Assembly (NCBI GenBank): GCA_963727545.1
Contig: CAVSGS010000012.1
Location: 496,001-560,000, forward strand
Reading direction: 5' to 3'
DNA: 64,000 nt
DNA from: Flexifilum sp963727545
Lineage (GTDB): Bacteria; Chloroflexota; Anaerolineae; Aggregatilineales; Phototrophicaceae
Part shown: positions 48,901-59,669 of the stretch, piece by piece
Position numbering within the stretch: position 1 is the stretch's first letter
Layout of the letters: each line of letters begins with the position of its first letter
Notes under the pieces: generated by a model
The model's database searches: none
What the model was told of the DNA's origin: nothing
Seen by the model: only the letters and a program-made list of their open reading frames with translations
Translations under genes and position numbers: made by a program

Positions 48901-49707
48901 ATGTACGGATTAGGTATCTTAAAAGGGCTTGGCGTCACGTTCAGGCACTTTTTCAACACCTACATCGACGATCTGCGCTACGCCGGGAAGAAGATCGGGC
49001 TGACCGATTTCGAAGTGCGGCAGGGTTTGAAAGCCGAAGGCATTTTCACGGTGCAGTATCCTGACGAGAAAATCGCCGTGCCGGAGCGCTTCCGCTTCGT
49101 GCCCTTCCTCGTGACCGAAGACCTCGACAATCCGGAGCGCCCCGGTCACGACTGGTGTACAAGCTGCGGCATCTGCGCGAAAGTCTGCCCGCCGCAGTGT
49201 ATCTGGATCGTGCGCGGCGAAGACCCGCAAACGGGTCGCCCGGTGCCGGAGCCGGACGCCTTCTTCATCGACATCGACATCTGCATGAACTGCGGCTACT
49301 GCGCCGAGTTCTGCCCGTTCGATGCGATCAAGATGGATCACGACTACGAGCTTGCCAGCTACGACCGCACCGCCAATCACATTTTCGACAAGGATCGGCT
49401 CTCCAAGCCGTTCAGCTATTGGAAGTCGATTGCGCCGACGACCGCCGCCGAAGAAGCCGAAGCGCGCGGTGGTTGGGAACACCCGGACGTGATCAAGGAG
49501 CGCAAGAAGGCGGAAAAAGCCGCCGCTGCTGCGCCCAAAGCCGCCGCCGACCAGCCGCCGCAGCCTGCCGCCGCCGAATGCTCCGGCAGCAGCGCCGACC
49601 GCCGAACGCCTGCCCGCGTCGATGCCGAAGCCGCCAAAGCTGAGCGGCTGCGCAAGCGCGAGGAAGCGCTCGCCCGCAAGCGCGCCAGAGACGAAAAGGG
49701 CGAGTAA
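48901..49707 (+). CDS. nuoI: Complex I subunit I with long C-terminal tail
   Basis: 268 residues. Two 4Fe-4S sites: CTSCGICAKVCP and CMNCGYCAEFCP, ligands of N6a and N6b. The rest of the ferredoxin-like core ends near residue 175. A tail of about 90 residues follows, rich in Ala, Lys, Glu and Pro, ending in KAERLRKREEALARKRARD, shared with NuoB. AAGGAG is placed well for the ATG. The gene ends at a terminator. nuoE, F, G, H and J-N are not in the window. Confidence 0.94.
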   Translation: MYGLGILKGLGVTFRHFFNTYIDDLRYAGKKIGLTDFEVRQGLKAEGIFTVQYPDEKIAVPERFRFVPFLVTEDLDNPERPGHDWCTSCGICAKVCPPQCIWIVRGEDPQTGRPVPEPDAFFIDIDICMNCGYCAEFCPFDAIKMDHDYELASYDRTANHIFDKDRLSKPFSYWKSIAPTTAAEEAEARGGWEHPDVIKERKKAEKAAAAAPKAAADQPPQPAAAECSGSSADRRTPARVDAEAAKAERLRKREEALARKRARDEKGE

Positions 49708-49731
49708 GCGGCCCCTACCCCATTACAAAAC

Positions 49732-49757
49732 AAAACCCGGCACGCAGCCGGGTTTTT
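49732..49757 (+). terminator. Terminator of the nuo operon
   Basis: Arms AAACCCGG / CCGGGTTT, then TTT. It lies between convergent genes. Confidence 0.88.
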
Positions 49758-49778
49758 GATTTTGCGCGAGGTAGCGGG

Positions 49779-50195
49779 CTAGCGCTTGATCAGGTCGTCG
49801 CGCGTGACCTTCAGATGAACACCTTCGTCGTCAACGGAGGCGATCTGGTCGGGCGTGACGTAGCGATCCGCGGCGAACAAGCCGTCGGCATCGACTTGAA
49901 CAAAGCCATCGTGCAGCAGCCGATGGCGGAGTTCTTCCGGTAGTTCGTCTTCGCCGCCGATAGCACGGGCGAAGTCGTGCAGCAGTTCGTTCATCTCGTT
50001 TTCATTCCGGGTCGTGCCCGCGCTGATGCTGGCAGGCTCAACACCTTCGACACTCTCGTCGCCGACTGCACCGAAATACATATCCTTGACCGAGCCGAAC
50101 TTGTCGCCCGTGCTGTCGTAAACGTCCATGCCGACATCAACCGAGCTTTAGGATTGACTGAATATGTTGCTGTTTCTGATTGGCTGTTGAGTCAT
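49779..50195 (-). CDS. PRC-barrel-like (DUF2171-type) protein with disrupted start
   Basis: The conserved part starts at 50129: GMDVYDSTGDKFGSVKDMYF is a PRC-barrel/DUF2171 opening, and a similar module (ADRYVTPDQIASVDDEGV) ends the protein. A better start ATG at 50195 with GGAG upstream is in the same frame but blocked by a TAA 16 codons in; two indels would repair it. Function unknown; PRC barrels occur in photosynthetic, ribosomal and stress proteins. Confidence 0.62.
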
Positions 50196-50306
50196 GATTG
50201 CAATCTCCATTTATTTCATTCTTAATTAAATATATCAAGTTTTCGCTGAGCACGCAATCGAAATCGCGCTTTTCTCATTAAGGTCTAAATGAATGCTGAT
50301 TTTTGC

Positions 50307-50335
50307 TTGCCTTGATCTGAAAAAAGTGCTATAGT
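50307..50335 (+). promoter_or_regulatory. Promoter of the riboswitch-controlled gene
   Basis: TTGCCT at 50307-50312, 17-base spacer, TATAGT at 50330-50335, 36 bases before the aptamer. Confidence 0.82.
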
Positions 50336-50370
50336 GCTCGCTGTGAACGTTACCAATTGCATAAGTTAGT

Positions 50371-50475
50371 CTCTTATCCAGAGCGGTGGAGGGATCGGCC
50401 CTATGAAACCGCGGCAACCCCCGATTTATCGGGAAGGTGCCAATTCCGGCAGAAGTGTTTCTGGAAGATGAGAGC
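50371..50475 (+). ncRNA. SAM-I (S-box) riboswitch aptamer
   Basis: P1 pairs CTCTTATC (50371-50378) with GATGAGAG (50467-50474). Inside are the S-box conserved words AGAGCGGTGGAGGGA, CCGCGGCAACC and AAGGTGCCAATTCC. Binding of S-adenosylmethionine favours the downstream terminator in this class. Confidence 0.95.
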
Positions 50476-50513
50476 GGACGGCTAGGCTTGCGCTTAGCTC
50501 ACGAACTCAACGA

Positions 50514-50540
50514 GACTTCCCGCCGGAAGTCTTTTTGTTT
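50514..50540 (+). terminator. Riboswitch expression-platform terminator
   Basis: GACTTCC / GGAAGTC stem followed by TTTTTGTTTT, 40 bases before the start codon. Confidence 0.9.
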
Positions 50541-50581
50541 TCCCCGAAAGCCGACCGGGGTGGTCAATGACAGGAGCAGAA

Positions 50582-51892
50582 ATGGCTGAAGATTTCGATT
50601 TCAACGCGCTCAACGAGTTATTCGACAATGGCAGCGAGCCGAAGGAACAAGGCGGCAGCACGCGCTCGGTTCACAGCGGCACGCAGCGCGCAAAAGGCTA
50701 CAACTCGCTGGTGACGCCGGTCGTGCAGACCGCGACCTTCACCTTCCGCGACACGCAGGAACTGATCGACTACATGGAGCGCAAGACGTGGGGCGATGGC
50801 GAAGATCGTGAGGAATACGGGCGCTACGGCAACCCGACCGTCAACGCGGTCGAGCGCAAGCTCGCGGCGCTCGACGGCGGCGACGACGCCATCCTCTACG
50901 CTTCCGGCATGGCGGCGGTCACGTCGCTGCTGCTGACCGTTCTGCCGACCGGCGCGCACATCGTCATGACCAACGACTGTTATCGGCGCACCCGCCAATT
51001 CTGTCAGACCATCCTGAAACGCCTCGGCATCGAGACGACCGTCGTCCCGATGGGCGACTACGAAGCGATGGAAGCCGCCATCATCCCCAAGCAGACGCGG
51101 ATCATCGTCTCGGAAAGCCCGACCAACCCCTATTCTGCGCATCGCCGACCTGCAAAAGACCGCCGAGATCGCCAAGCGGCATAAAGTAATGACCGCCATC
51201 GACAGCACCTTCGCCACGCCGATCAACCAGCGCGCGCTCGAATGGGGCATCGACTTCGTCATCCACAGCGCGACCAAGTACCTCTCCGGGCATAATGACA
51301 TTCTGGCGGGCGTCGTCACCGGGCGCGGCAGCCGGATGCAGGCGATCCGTGATGCGCGCGGCATCCTCGGCGGCGTCGTCGATCCGCACGCGGCGTATCT
51401 GCTGGATCGCGGCATCAAGACGCTCGGCGTGCGCATGGGGCAGCAAAACGCCAACGCGCTCGCCGTCGCCCGCTATCTGGAAGCGCATCCCGCGATCGAC
51501 CGCGTTTTCTATCCGGGATTGCCCTCGCACCCCGATTACAAGGTCGCGGTCGAGCAGATGAGCGGCTTCGGCGGCGTCGTGACCTTCGAGGTCAAGGGCG
51601 ACCTCAAGACGACCAGCGCCTTCATCGACCGGCTGCGGATTCCCTACATCGCGCCGTCAGCCTCGGCGGCGTCGAGAGCCTGATCGAGCAGCCCGCGATT
51701 GTCAGCTACTGGGACAAGACGACCGAGGAGCGGCTGGCGCTGGGCATCAAGGACTCGCTGGTGCGCTTCGCCGTCGGCATCGAAGACGCCGACGACATCC
51801 TCAAGGACTTGGAGCAAGCGCTCGAAGTGGTCGAGCCGCGCCGCAAGGTCTACAGTTTGCAGGACGTGTGGGAGTGGCGCTTCCGCCAGTAA
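50582..51892 (+). CDS. Cystathionine gamma-synthase family PLP enzyme (two frameshifts)
   Basis: About 436 residues of the trans-sulfuration family: QTATFTFRDTQELIDY, YGRYGNPTVNAVE, the PLP phosphate loop ASGMAAVTS, and the PLP Lys in HSATKYLSGHND. Shifts occur near 51133 and 51660. Candidates are cystathionine gamma-synthase, O-acyl-homoserine sulfhydrylase and methionine gamma-lyase. SAM-riboswitch control favours a methionine-synthesis role. ATG 50582 has AGGAG at 50572-50576; an ATG at 50567 would overlap that site. Confidence 0.9.
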
Positions 51893-51962
51893 GCGAGTCA
51901 AATTGTAGGGATTTCGTGTAAGCGGCGGATGGCGCGCTATGCCGCTACGCATTCTGTTTCGA

Positions 51963-53220
51963 CTAAGCGATAGCTGCGGCGAGAGGATGGACGGTGACGC
52001 GATGGCGCCGCTCGGCGATGCGCACGCGGAAGCGATAGCCCAATGTGAGCGTCGGGTTGCTCTTGATCGGCAGGCTGTCCAGCGGATCGACCGCCTCGAT
52101 CCGCACCATGTGCAGCAGCGACGCCATCACAAAGGCGATCTGAAGCTCCGCCGCGCCTGCGCCCAAGCAGGTATGCGTGCCAACGCCAAAGGGCGCGTAG
52201 GCGCCGCGCTGTTTGTGCTCGTTGCGCGGCTCGTGATAGCGCGTCACGTCGAAGCGCAGCGGATCAGCGTAAGCTCGGCAGGAAGTGGGCGACGGTAGAC
52301 GCCAGCATGATTTCTGCCGGCTTTGACTTGACAACCGCGAACTCGAAGTTTTGTCGGCGATGCGCGTCACAGCGGGTGCAATAGGGTAGCGTCGCAGCGT
52401 TCTATCATGGTCGTCGTGCAGGACGTCGAGTGAGCGTAGTTTCGTGCGTGGAATGCTCTCGGCGAACACCTGATCGGCTTCGGCAACACACTGCGTCAGC
52501 AGATCAGGCTGCTGTAGCAGCGTATATAGCATGAATGTGTACTTGTTGGTGATTGTGTTTAGCCTGGCGATGAAAGGACCTAATGCCGCTATAACGTTTG
52601 GTTCGCGCTTGTTGAGAATATCTTGATTTTGCGGCTCGTGGCTGGCGGCGAGAATGTCGTTCACGAGATCAGATCGCGCGCACCGAACGATCTGGGCGTA
52701 GAGATATCCTGCTTGATCTATAGAAAGCGTTGTGCGAGCGTTGATACTTAGGATAGCGTAGTATGATTTTAGGAGTTTTTTTGATGAGGTACAAGTTGAG
52801 CGTGATTGTTGTTGTTGTGATCAGTGTCTGTAAATCGTCGTGGATGGCGTGGTTGGTGAGCAGCATTTTTAACTGCGTGGTCACGATCAGCAGGAGCAGA
52901 TACAGCGCAGGAGTTGTCTCGCCGACCTCGAACTGATCGAGCGCTGTCTGCGTTATACCGACTATCAATCCGGGCTGCGAGATCATCATGCTGGGCGCAT
53001 AACCCGCACAAGATTTTACGATAGCGGTTGTGAGTCTCGTTATGGATGCTCTGCAAGTAGTAAGTGACACCGAACTCGCTGGAGAAGGGAACTTTAAATT
53101 TAGTAGGAACGAATTAGTACGCGCCTTCTTGGGTCAAGAACGTATTCGTCTTGGCGTCCGCCAACACAACTATTTTAAGATTAAGTGCGCGCACGTGGAA
53201 AATCGTTTTAAACTGCTGTT
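51963..53220 (-). pseudogene. Decayed cytochrome P450
   Basis: The heme-binding loop FGVGTHTCLGA is complete at about 52170, and PIAPAVTRIADK follows a damaged K-helix (DRTLRRYP in place of ExxR). Upstream pieces in three frames read KIVVLADAKTNTFLTQEGAY, SSEFGVTYYLQSIHNETHN and ALDQFEVGETTPALYLLL, which order correctly as a P450 N-terminus. The I-helix motif AGxxT is not seen. One TAA and several shifts interrupt the gene. Base use is unlike the neighbours: on the coding strand G is rare and Thr, Ile, Leu and Asn are common. Decay, hypermutation or poor consensus are all possible. Confidence 0.65.
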
Positions 53221-53375
53221 ACTGTTTGATTAGAAATTTTAGTATGTTATGTGTTATTGGTAAAGTGTTGTTGAGAATTGTTAAGTTGTGAGTGAGAGGT
53301 GTTGTTGTTGTTATAGTTGTGTTTTAGTAATATAGAAGTAAGGATAGTAATATAAGTGTAATAAGTTGATGAGAG
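53221..53375. other. Tract almost without C on the plus strand
   Basis: Between 53221 and 53340 only one C occurs in 120 bases, with many GTT and TTG words. No gene is seen in it. It lies between leuB and the P450 remnant. Confidence 0.8.
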
Positions 53376-53378
53376 CCG

Positions 53379-54441
53379 TTATAGCTTGGCGATCACCGCT
53401 TGGGTGAAGTCGTTTGTGCTGACGAACTGCGTGCCGCGCGGCGCGATGTCCGCCGTGCGCGCGCCCTCGCCGAGCACACCCTCGACCGCCGCCTCGACCG
53501 CTTTCGCCTCGGCTTCCAGCTTCAGGCTGTAGCGCAGCAGCATCGCCGAACTGAGGATCGAGCCAATCGGGTTGGCTTTCCCCTGCCCCGCGATGTCCGG
53601 CGCGGAGCCGTGTACGGGCTCGTACAAGCCGATGCCCTCCGCGCCGAGCGACGCCGACGGCAGCATACCGAGCGATCCCGCCAGCACCGACGCCTCGTCG
53701 CTGAGGATGTCGCCGAACATGTTGCTGGCGACGATCACGTCGAAGCTCGCCGGGCGCGTCAGCATGTGCATGGTGCAGGCATCGACCAGCAGGTGTTCCA
53801 GTTCGACGTCGCTGTAATCCTCGTGGACTTTGACGACCGTCCGCCGCCACAAGCCGCATCGACGCCAGCACGTTCGCCTTGTCGACCGAGGTCAGCTTCT
53901 TGCGCCGCCCCTGCGCCGCGTGAAAAGCGATATCCGCCACCCGCTCGACTTCCGGCACGCTGTAGACTTCGGTATCGTAGGCGCTGTCGCCGTCGCCCTG
54001 CTCCTGACGGGGACCAAAGTAGATGCCGCCGGTCAGCTCGCGGACGAACAGCAGATCGACGCCTTCGAGCAGATCGGCGCGCAGCGGCGTGTACTGCGCC
54101 AGCGCCGGATAGGCTTTGACCGGGCGCAAGTTGGCGAACAGCTCAAAGTGCTTGCGGATTTTGAGCAATCCCTGCTCCGGGCGAACTGCCGCCGTCGGGT
54201 TATCCCACTTGGGACCGCCGACCGCGCCCAGCAGAATCGCGTCGGACTGCTCGGCGGTGCGCAGCGTCTCATCGGGCAGCGCCGAGCCGGTCTTGTCGAT
54301 GGCGATTCCGCCGATCAGCGCGTCTTCGAAGCTGAATTCGTGCCCGTACTTCGCGGCGACTTTTTGCAGCACGGCAACCGACGCCGCCGTCACCTCAACG
54401 CCGATGCCGTCGCCCGCTAGAACTGTGATCTTTGCCTTCAT
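53379..54441 (-). CDS. leuB: 3-isopropylmalate dehydrogenase (one frameshift)
   Basis: Third step of leucine synthesis; about 353 residues. It begins KAKITVLAGDGIGVEV and has AVGGPKWDN, the substrate-binding RELTGGIYFG and the Lys of SVDKANVLASMRLVA. After a shift near 53850 it continues with DNMFGDILSDEAS-like NMFGDILSDEA and GLYEPVHGSAPDIAGQGKANP. Catalytic residues are complete. Last gene of the branched-chain amino acid cluster, 80 bases after the hydrolase. Confidence 0.93.
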
Positions 54442-54521
54442 GGAGATTTCCTTCTGGGTAGATTCAAGACAAAAGCGCAGTATCCTGCGCCGTTGCGTAC
54501 TTTAATGGGATAATTTTAACC

Positions 54522-55513
54522 TTAAAGCCACTTTTTCAGAAATATCAGCAGCGCGGCGAACATCTCCGGCGTGTAGTGATGATCCAGCCCGGCGTAGACG
54601 TGCGGCTCAAAGCGATCTGCCGCGTCGTACAGCCGGTAGACCGCGTGAGCGAAGGTGTTGATCTCGATGATCCCGTCAGCAGGCGAGAGCGGATCGCTGT
54701 CGCCGACCAGCACGATCTGCGGGCGCGGCGCGACCAGCGCGACAATCGCTTCCATATCGAAGCCCAGCTTGAGCGCGCCGGGGACGTAGTAGTAGAAGCT
54801 GTGCCCGTTCAATCCGCCAGCAGCCAGCAGATTTTGATAGCGCGTGTACTGGATCACCGGGGCGACGACTTTCACGCGGTCGTCGAGCGCGGCGATCCAC
54901 GTCGCGCGGCTGCCGCCCATGCTCGCGCCGGTGACCGCCACCCGCGCCGGATCGACTTCCGGTCGGCTGAGCAGGTAATTCAACGCCAGCAAGTCGTCAT
55001 GGACGATCATGCTCCACAGCGACGTGCCTTCCCACAGAAAACGCTTCGCCAGCGAGAACTCGGTCTCGCGCCCGGCTTCGCGCTCGCCGGCGGGTCCCTG
55101 ATGCTGGCGTCCGCCGAAAGCGTAGGCATCGACCGCCAGCACGACGTAACCCGCCTGCACCAGCGCAACCCCGCGCGGCGTCAGCCCCGCCCACTCGCCG
55201 AACAGCGGCTCGTCGAATAACTCATCTTTGCCGAGATCGTATTTGCCGCCGTGATAGTGGCAGTAGAGCACCGCCGCCCCGCTCGGCTGATCAGGCACGA
55301 GGCAGATGCCGTAAACCGGATCGCCGAGGCTGTTGGCAAACTGGAGTCGTTCGAGGCGATAGCCGTCGCGCTGCTCGCTGCCGGTGATCGTCGGCTGCGG
55401 CGTGAACAGCGGCGGCAGATCGCCCAGCGCGGCGTAGAGCTTGGCGCGAATTTGCGGCGCGCCGCGCCTCCCATGCAGAGCCGATCGGCGGGGATCGATG
55501 ACAGCGTATCCAT
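54522..55513 (-). CDS. Alpha/beta hydrolase, acetyl-xylan-esterase/dienelactone-hydrolase-like (frameshifted)
   Basis: Start MDTLSSIPADRLCMGG at 55513, then two early shifts (near 55460 and 55320); from AAVLYCHYHGGKYDLG onward the frame is clean. The nucleophile elbow is TGASMGGSRA, the acid follows VLVGDSDPLSPADG, and the His is in GLDHHYTPEM. About 330 residues. Substrate unknown. Its ATG is 2 bases past the stop of the cupin gene, and it lies inside the leucine cluster without an obvious link to it. Confidence 0.8.
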
Positions 55514-55515
55514 AG

Positions 55516-55883
55516 CTAGAGGCGTTCCAGATCGGTCTTGGTTCGGTCGCTGTCGGCGACGTTGCCGGTATTGAGCGTCCCGACGGGTTCGAACAGCATC
55601 AGGTGAACTTCTTCTTCGGCGACCGGGCAGATGCTCGACGCCGCGCGGGATGACCAAGAACTCGCCTTCGTCCAGCCAAACGTCCTGATCGCGGAACTTG
55701 ATCAGCAGGCGTCCTTTGACGATGAAAAACATCTCGTCTTCGTCGTCGTGCTGATGCCAGATGAACTCGCCCTTGAGCTTCGCCATCTTGACGTGCATCC
55801 CCTGCACTTCGCCGACGATCTTGGGCGACCACGTCTCGCTGAACTGAGCTGAACTTCTCGGCAAGGTTGACTTTCTCAAGCAT
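55516..55883 (-). CDS. Small cupin protein (two frameshifts)
   Basis: About 120 residues. Cupin motif 1 is WHQHDDEDEMFFIVKGRL with His-His-Glu ligands; motif 2 is EGEFLVIPRGVEHLP with the last His. Shifts near 55845 and 55620. Likely a mannose-isomerase-type or sensor cupin with unknown ligand. Sandwiched between cimA and the hydrolase with almost no gaps, so part of the same transcript. Confidence 0.82.
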
Positions 55884-55892
55884 CGGCAAATC

Positions 55893-57476
<1,584 letters not shown>

Positions 57477-57497
57477 TTATTTCTCCTAACATGTTGT

Positions 57498-57526
57498 GTA
57501 GGGGCAGGTTTGAAACCCGCCCCTAC
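57498..57526. repeat. Dispersed palindrome, copy 8 (GGTTTGAAACC type)
   Basis: 29 bases with GTAGGGGC / GCCCCTAC arms, between leuD and cimA, within the cluster. Confidence 0.9.
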
Positions 57527-57536
57527 GGATAATCGC

Positions 57537-58145
57537 TTATGCGAGCGTATTCACTCGCGCGGGATGATCGCCTTCATAGGCGGCGATCTGGTCGTCGAGG
57601 TTCATCAGATAGCCCAACTGATCGACGCCGTTGAGCAGGCATTCTTTCGAGAAGCCGTCAATCGGGAACTTGACCGCGCGACCATCCGGCAGCGTCAGCG
57701 TTTGGCTGGCGAGGTCAATCGTCACGCTGGTCGATGGGTCTTCCTGCGCCAAGCTGATCAACTGCTGGTGCGTTTCCTCGTCGACCATGATCGGCAGCAA
57801 GCCGTTCTTGAGCGAGTTGTTGCGGAAGATGTCGGCGAAATAGGTGCTGACGACCGCCTTGAAGCCGCCGCCTTGCAGCGCCCACGGCGCGTGTTCGCGC
57901 GACGAGCCGCAGCCAAAGTTGTGCCCGCCGATCAGGATGGTCGCATCCTTGTACTCCGGCTGGTTGAGGGCGAAATCCGGCTTGGGCGATCCGTCGGCGT
58001 TGTAGCGCCAGTTCGAGAACAGCCCCTGCCCCAACCCGGCTTTGTCGGTGACCTTGAGGTAGCTCGCCGGGATGATCTGGTCGGTGTCGGTGTCGTTGAT
58101 CGGCACGGCGACGATTTGCCCGCTAAACGTGTTGATTGGTTCCAT
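57537..58145 (-). CDS. leuD: 3-isopropylmalate dehydratase small subunit
   Basis: 202 residues, normal length. TFSGQIVAVPINDTDTDQIIPASYL at the start (shortened motif NDTDTDQIIP) and GHNFGCGSSREHAPWAL in the middle are diagnostic of the swivel domain. Forms the LeuCD isomerase with the subunit 12 bases upstream. The same subunit may also process citramalate from CimA. Confidence 0.95.
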   Translation of the reverse strand: MEPINTFSGQIVAVPINDTDTDQIIPASYLKVTDKAGLGQGLFSNWRYNADGSPKPDFALNQPEYKDATILIGGHNFGCGSSREHAPWALQGGGFKAVVSTYFADIFRNNSLKNGLLPIMVDEETHQQLISLAQEDPSTSVTIDLASQTLTLPDGRAVKFPIDGFSKECLLNGVDQLGYLMNLDDQIAAYEGDHPARVNTLA

Positions 58146-58157
58146 TATGCCAGCTCC

Positions 58158-59590
58158 TTACGCGAATTCGCCCATCATCGTTCGCGGGTCGGTGATCACG
58201 CCGTTGATCGCGGTCGCGGCGGCGGTCAGCGGGCTGGCGAGGAACGTCCGTCCGCCCTTGCCCTGCCGTCCCTCGAAGTTACGGTTGCTGGTGCTGACGG
58301 CGTACTGCCCCGGCTGAAGCTGATCGCCGTTCATGGCGATGCACATCGAGCAGCCCGCCTCGCGCCACTCGGCGCCGGCTTCGCGGAAGATGCGGTCGAG
58401 ACCTTCGGCTTCCGCCTGCTTCTTGACCTGCTGCGAACCGGGCACGACCATCACGCGGACGCCTTCGGCGACCTTGCGCCCCTCGATGAACTTCGCCGCC
58501 TCGCGCAAATCGCCGATCCGCGAGTTGGTGCAGCTGCCGATGAAGACCACGTCCACCGGCTTGCCCAGCAGCGGCTGACCGGGCTGCAAATCCATGTAGC
58601 GCAGCGCCTTGTCGAGCGCCAGCTTCTCGCTGACGTCGCTCAGGCGATCCGGGTCGGGGACGCGCGCCGTGATCGGCATCCCCATGCCGGGGTTCGTCCC
58701 GTAAGTGATCATCGGCACGAGGTCGTCGGCGTCGAGCACAACTTCGTTGTCGAAGACCGCGCCATCGTCGGTCGGGAGCTGCCGCCACGCCTCGACCGCC
58801 CGGTCGAAATCCGCGCCCTTCGGGGCATAGGGACGACCCGCCACCCACTCGAAGGTCGTCTCGTCCGGCGCGATCATGCCCGCGCGCGCGCCACCCTCAA
58901 TCGACATGTTGCAGATGGTCATGCGCCCTTCCATCGGCAGGGCGCGAATCGCTTCGCCCATGTACTCGAAGACGTAGCCCGTGCCGCCGCCGATGCCGAT
59001 CTTGGCGATGATGGCGAGGATGATGTCCTTCGCCGTGACGCCTTCGTGCAAGCGACCGTTGACCCGCACCGCCATCGTCTTCGGCTTGTTCTGGAGCAGC
59101 GTTTGCGTCGCCAAAACGTGGGCGACCTCGCTGGTGCCGATGCCGAACGCCAGCGCGCCGAACGCGCCGTGCGTGCTGGTGTGGCTGTCGCCGCAGACGA
59201 TGGTCATCCCCGGCTGCGTCAAGCCCTGCTCCGGTCCGATCACGTGGACGATGCCCTGATTGTCGTGCCGAGGTCGTAGAGCGGGATGCCGAAATCGGCG
59301 CAGTTCTTGCGCATGACATCTAGCTGAGCAGTCGCCATCGGATCCATCACCGGAATGATCCCGGCGGCATTGCGCGGCGTCGTCGGCGTGCTGTGATCCA
59401 TCGTCGCCATGGTGCGATCCGGGCGGCGGACTTTCAGACCGCGCTCACGAAGCTGCGTAAACGCCTGCGGCGACGTGACCTCGTGGACGAGGTGCAGGTC
59501 GATGTACAGTACCGCTGGCAGATCGTCCGTCTGCGGGCGTACCAGATGGTTGTTCCAGACTTTCTCGAATAGCGTTTGCGGTTGCGCCAT
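58158..59590 (-). CDS. leuC: 3-isopropylmalate dehydratase large subunit (one frameshift)
   Basis: Aconitase-family 4Fe-4S protein, about 478 residues. Start AQPQTLFEKVWNNHLV at 59590; a shift near 59255 separates this from TIVCGDSHTSTHGAFGALA. Cluster cysteines are in IGSCTNSR and AGCSMCIAMN. C-terminal SNRNFEGRQGKGG is typical. The cluster should be supplied by the SUF system at 14-20 kb. Confidence 0.95.
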
Positions 59591-59632
59591 TGTGTCTCCC
59601 ACTAAAACTTACTATCGCTTGTGTGTTTGTCC

Positions 59633-59660
59633 GTAGGGGCGCAGCGCGCTGCGCCCCTAC
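59633..59660. repeat. Dispersed palindrome, copy 9 (GCAGCG type)
   Basis: 28-base perfect palindrome between leuA and leuC. Confidence 0.9.
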
Positions 59661-59669
59661 AACATTGAT

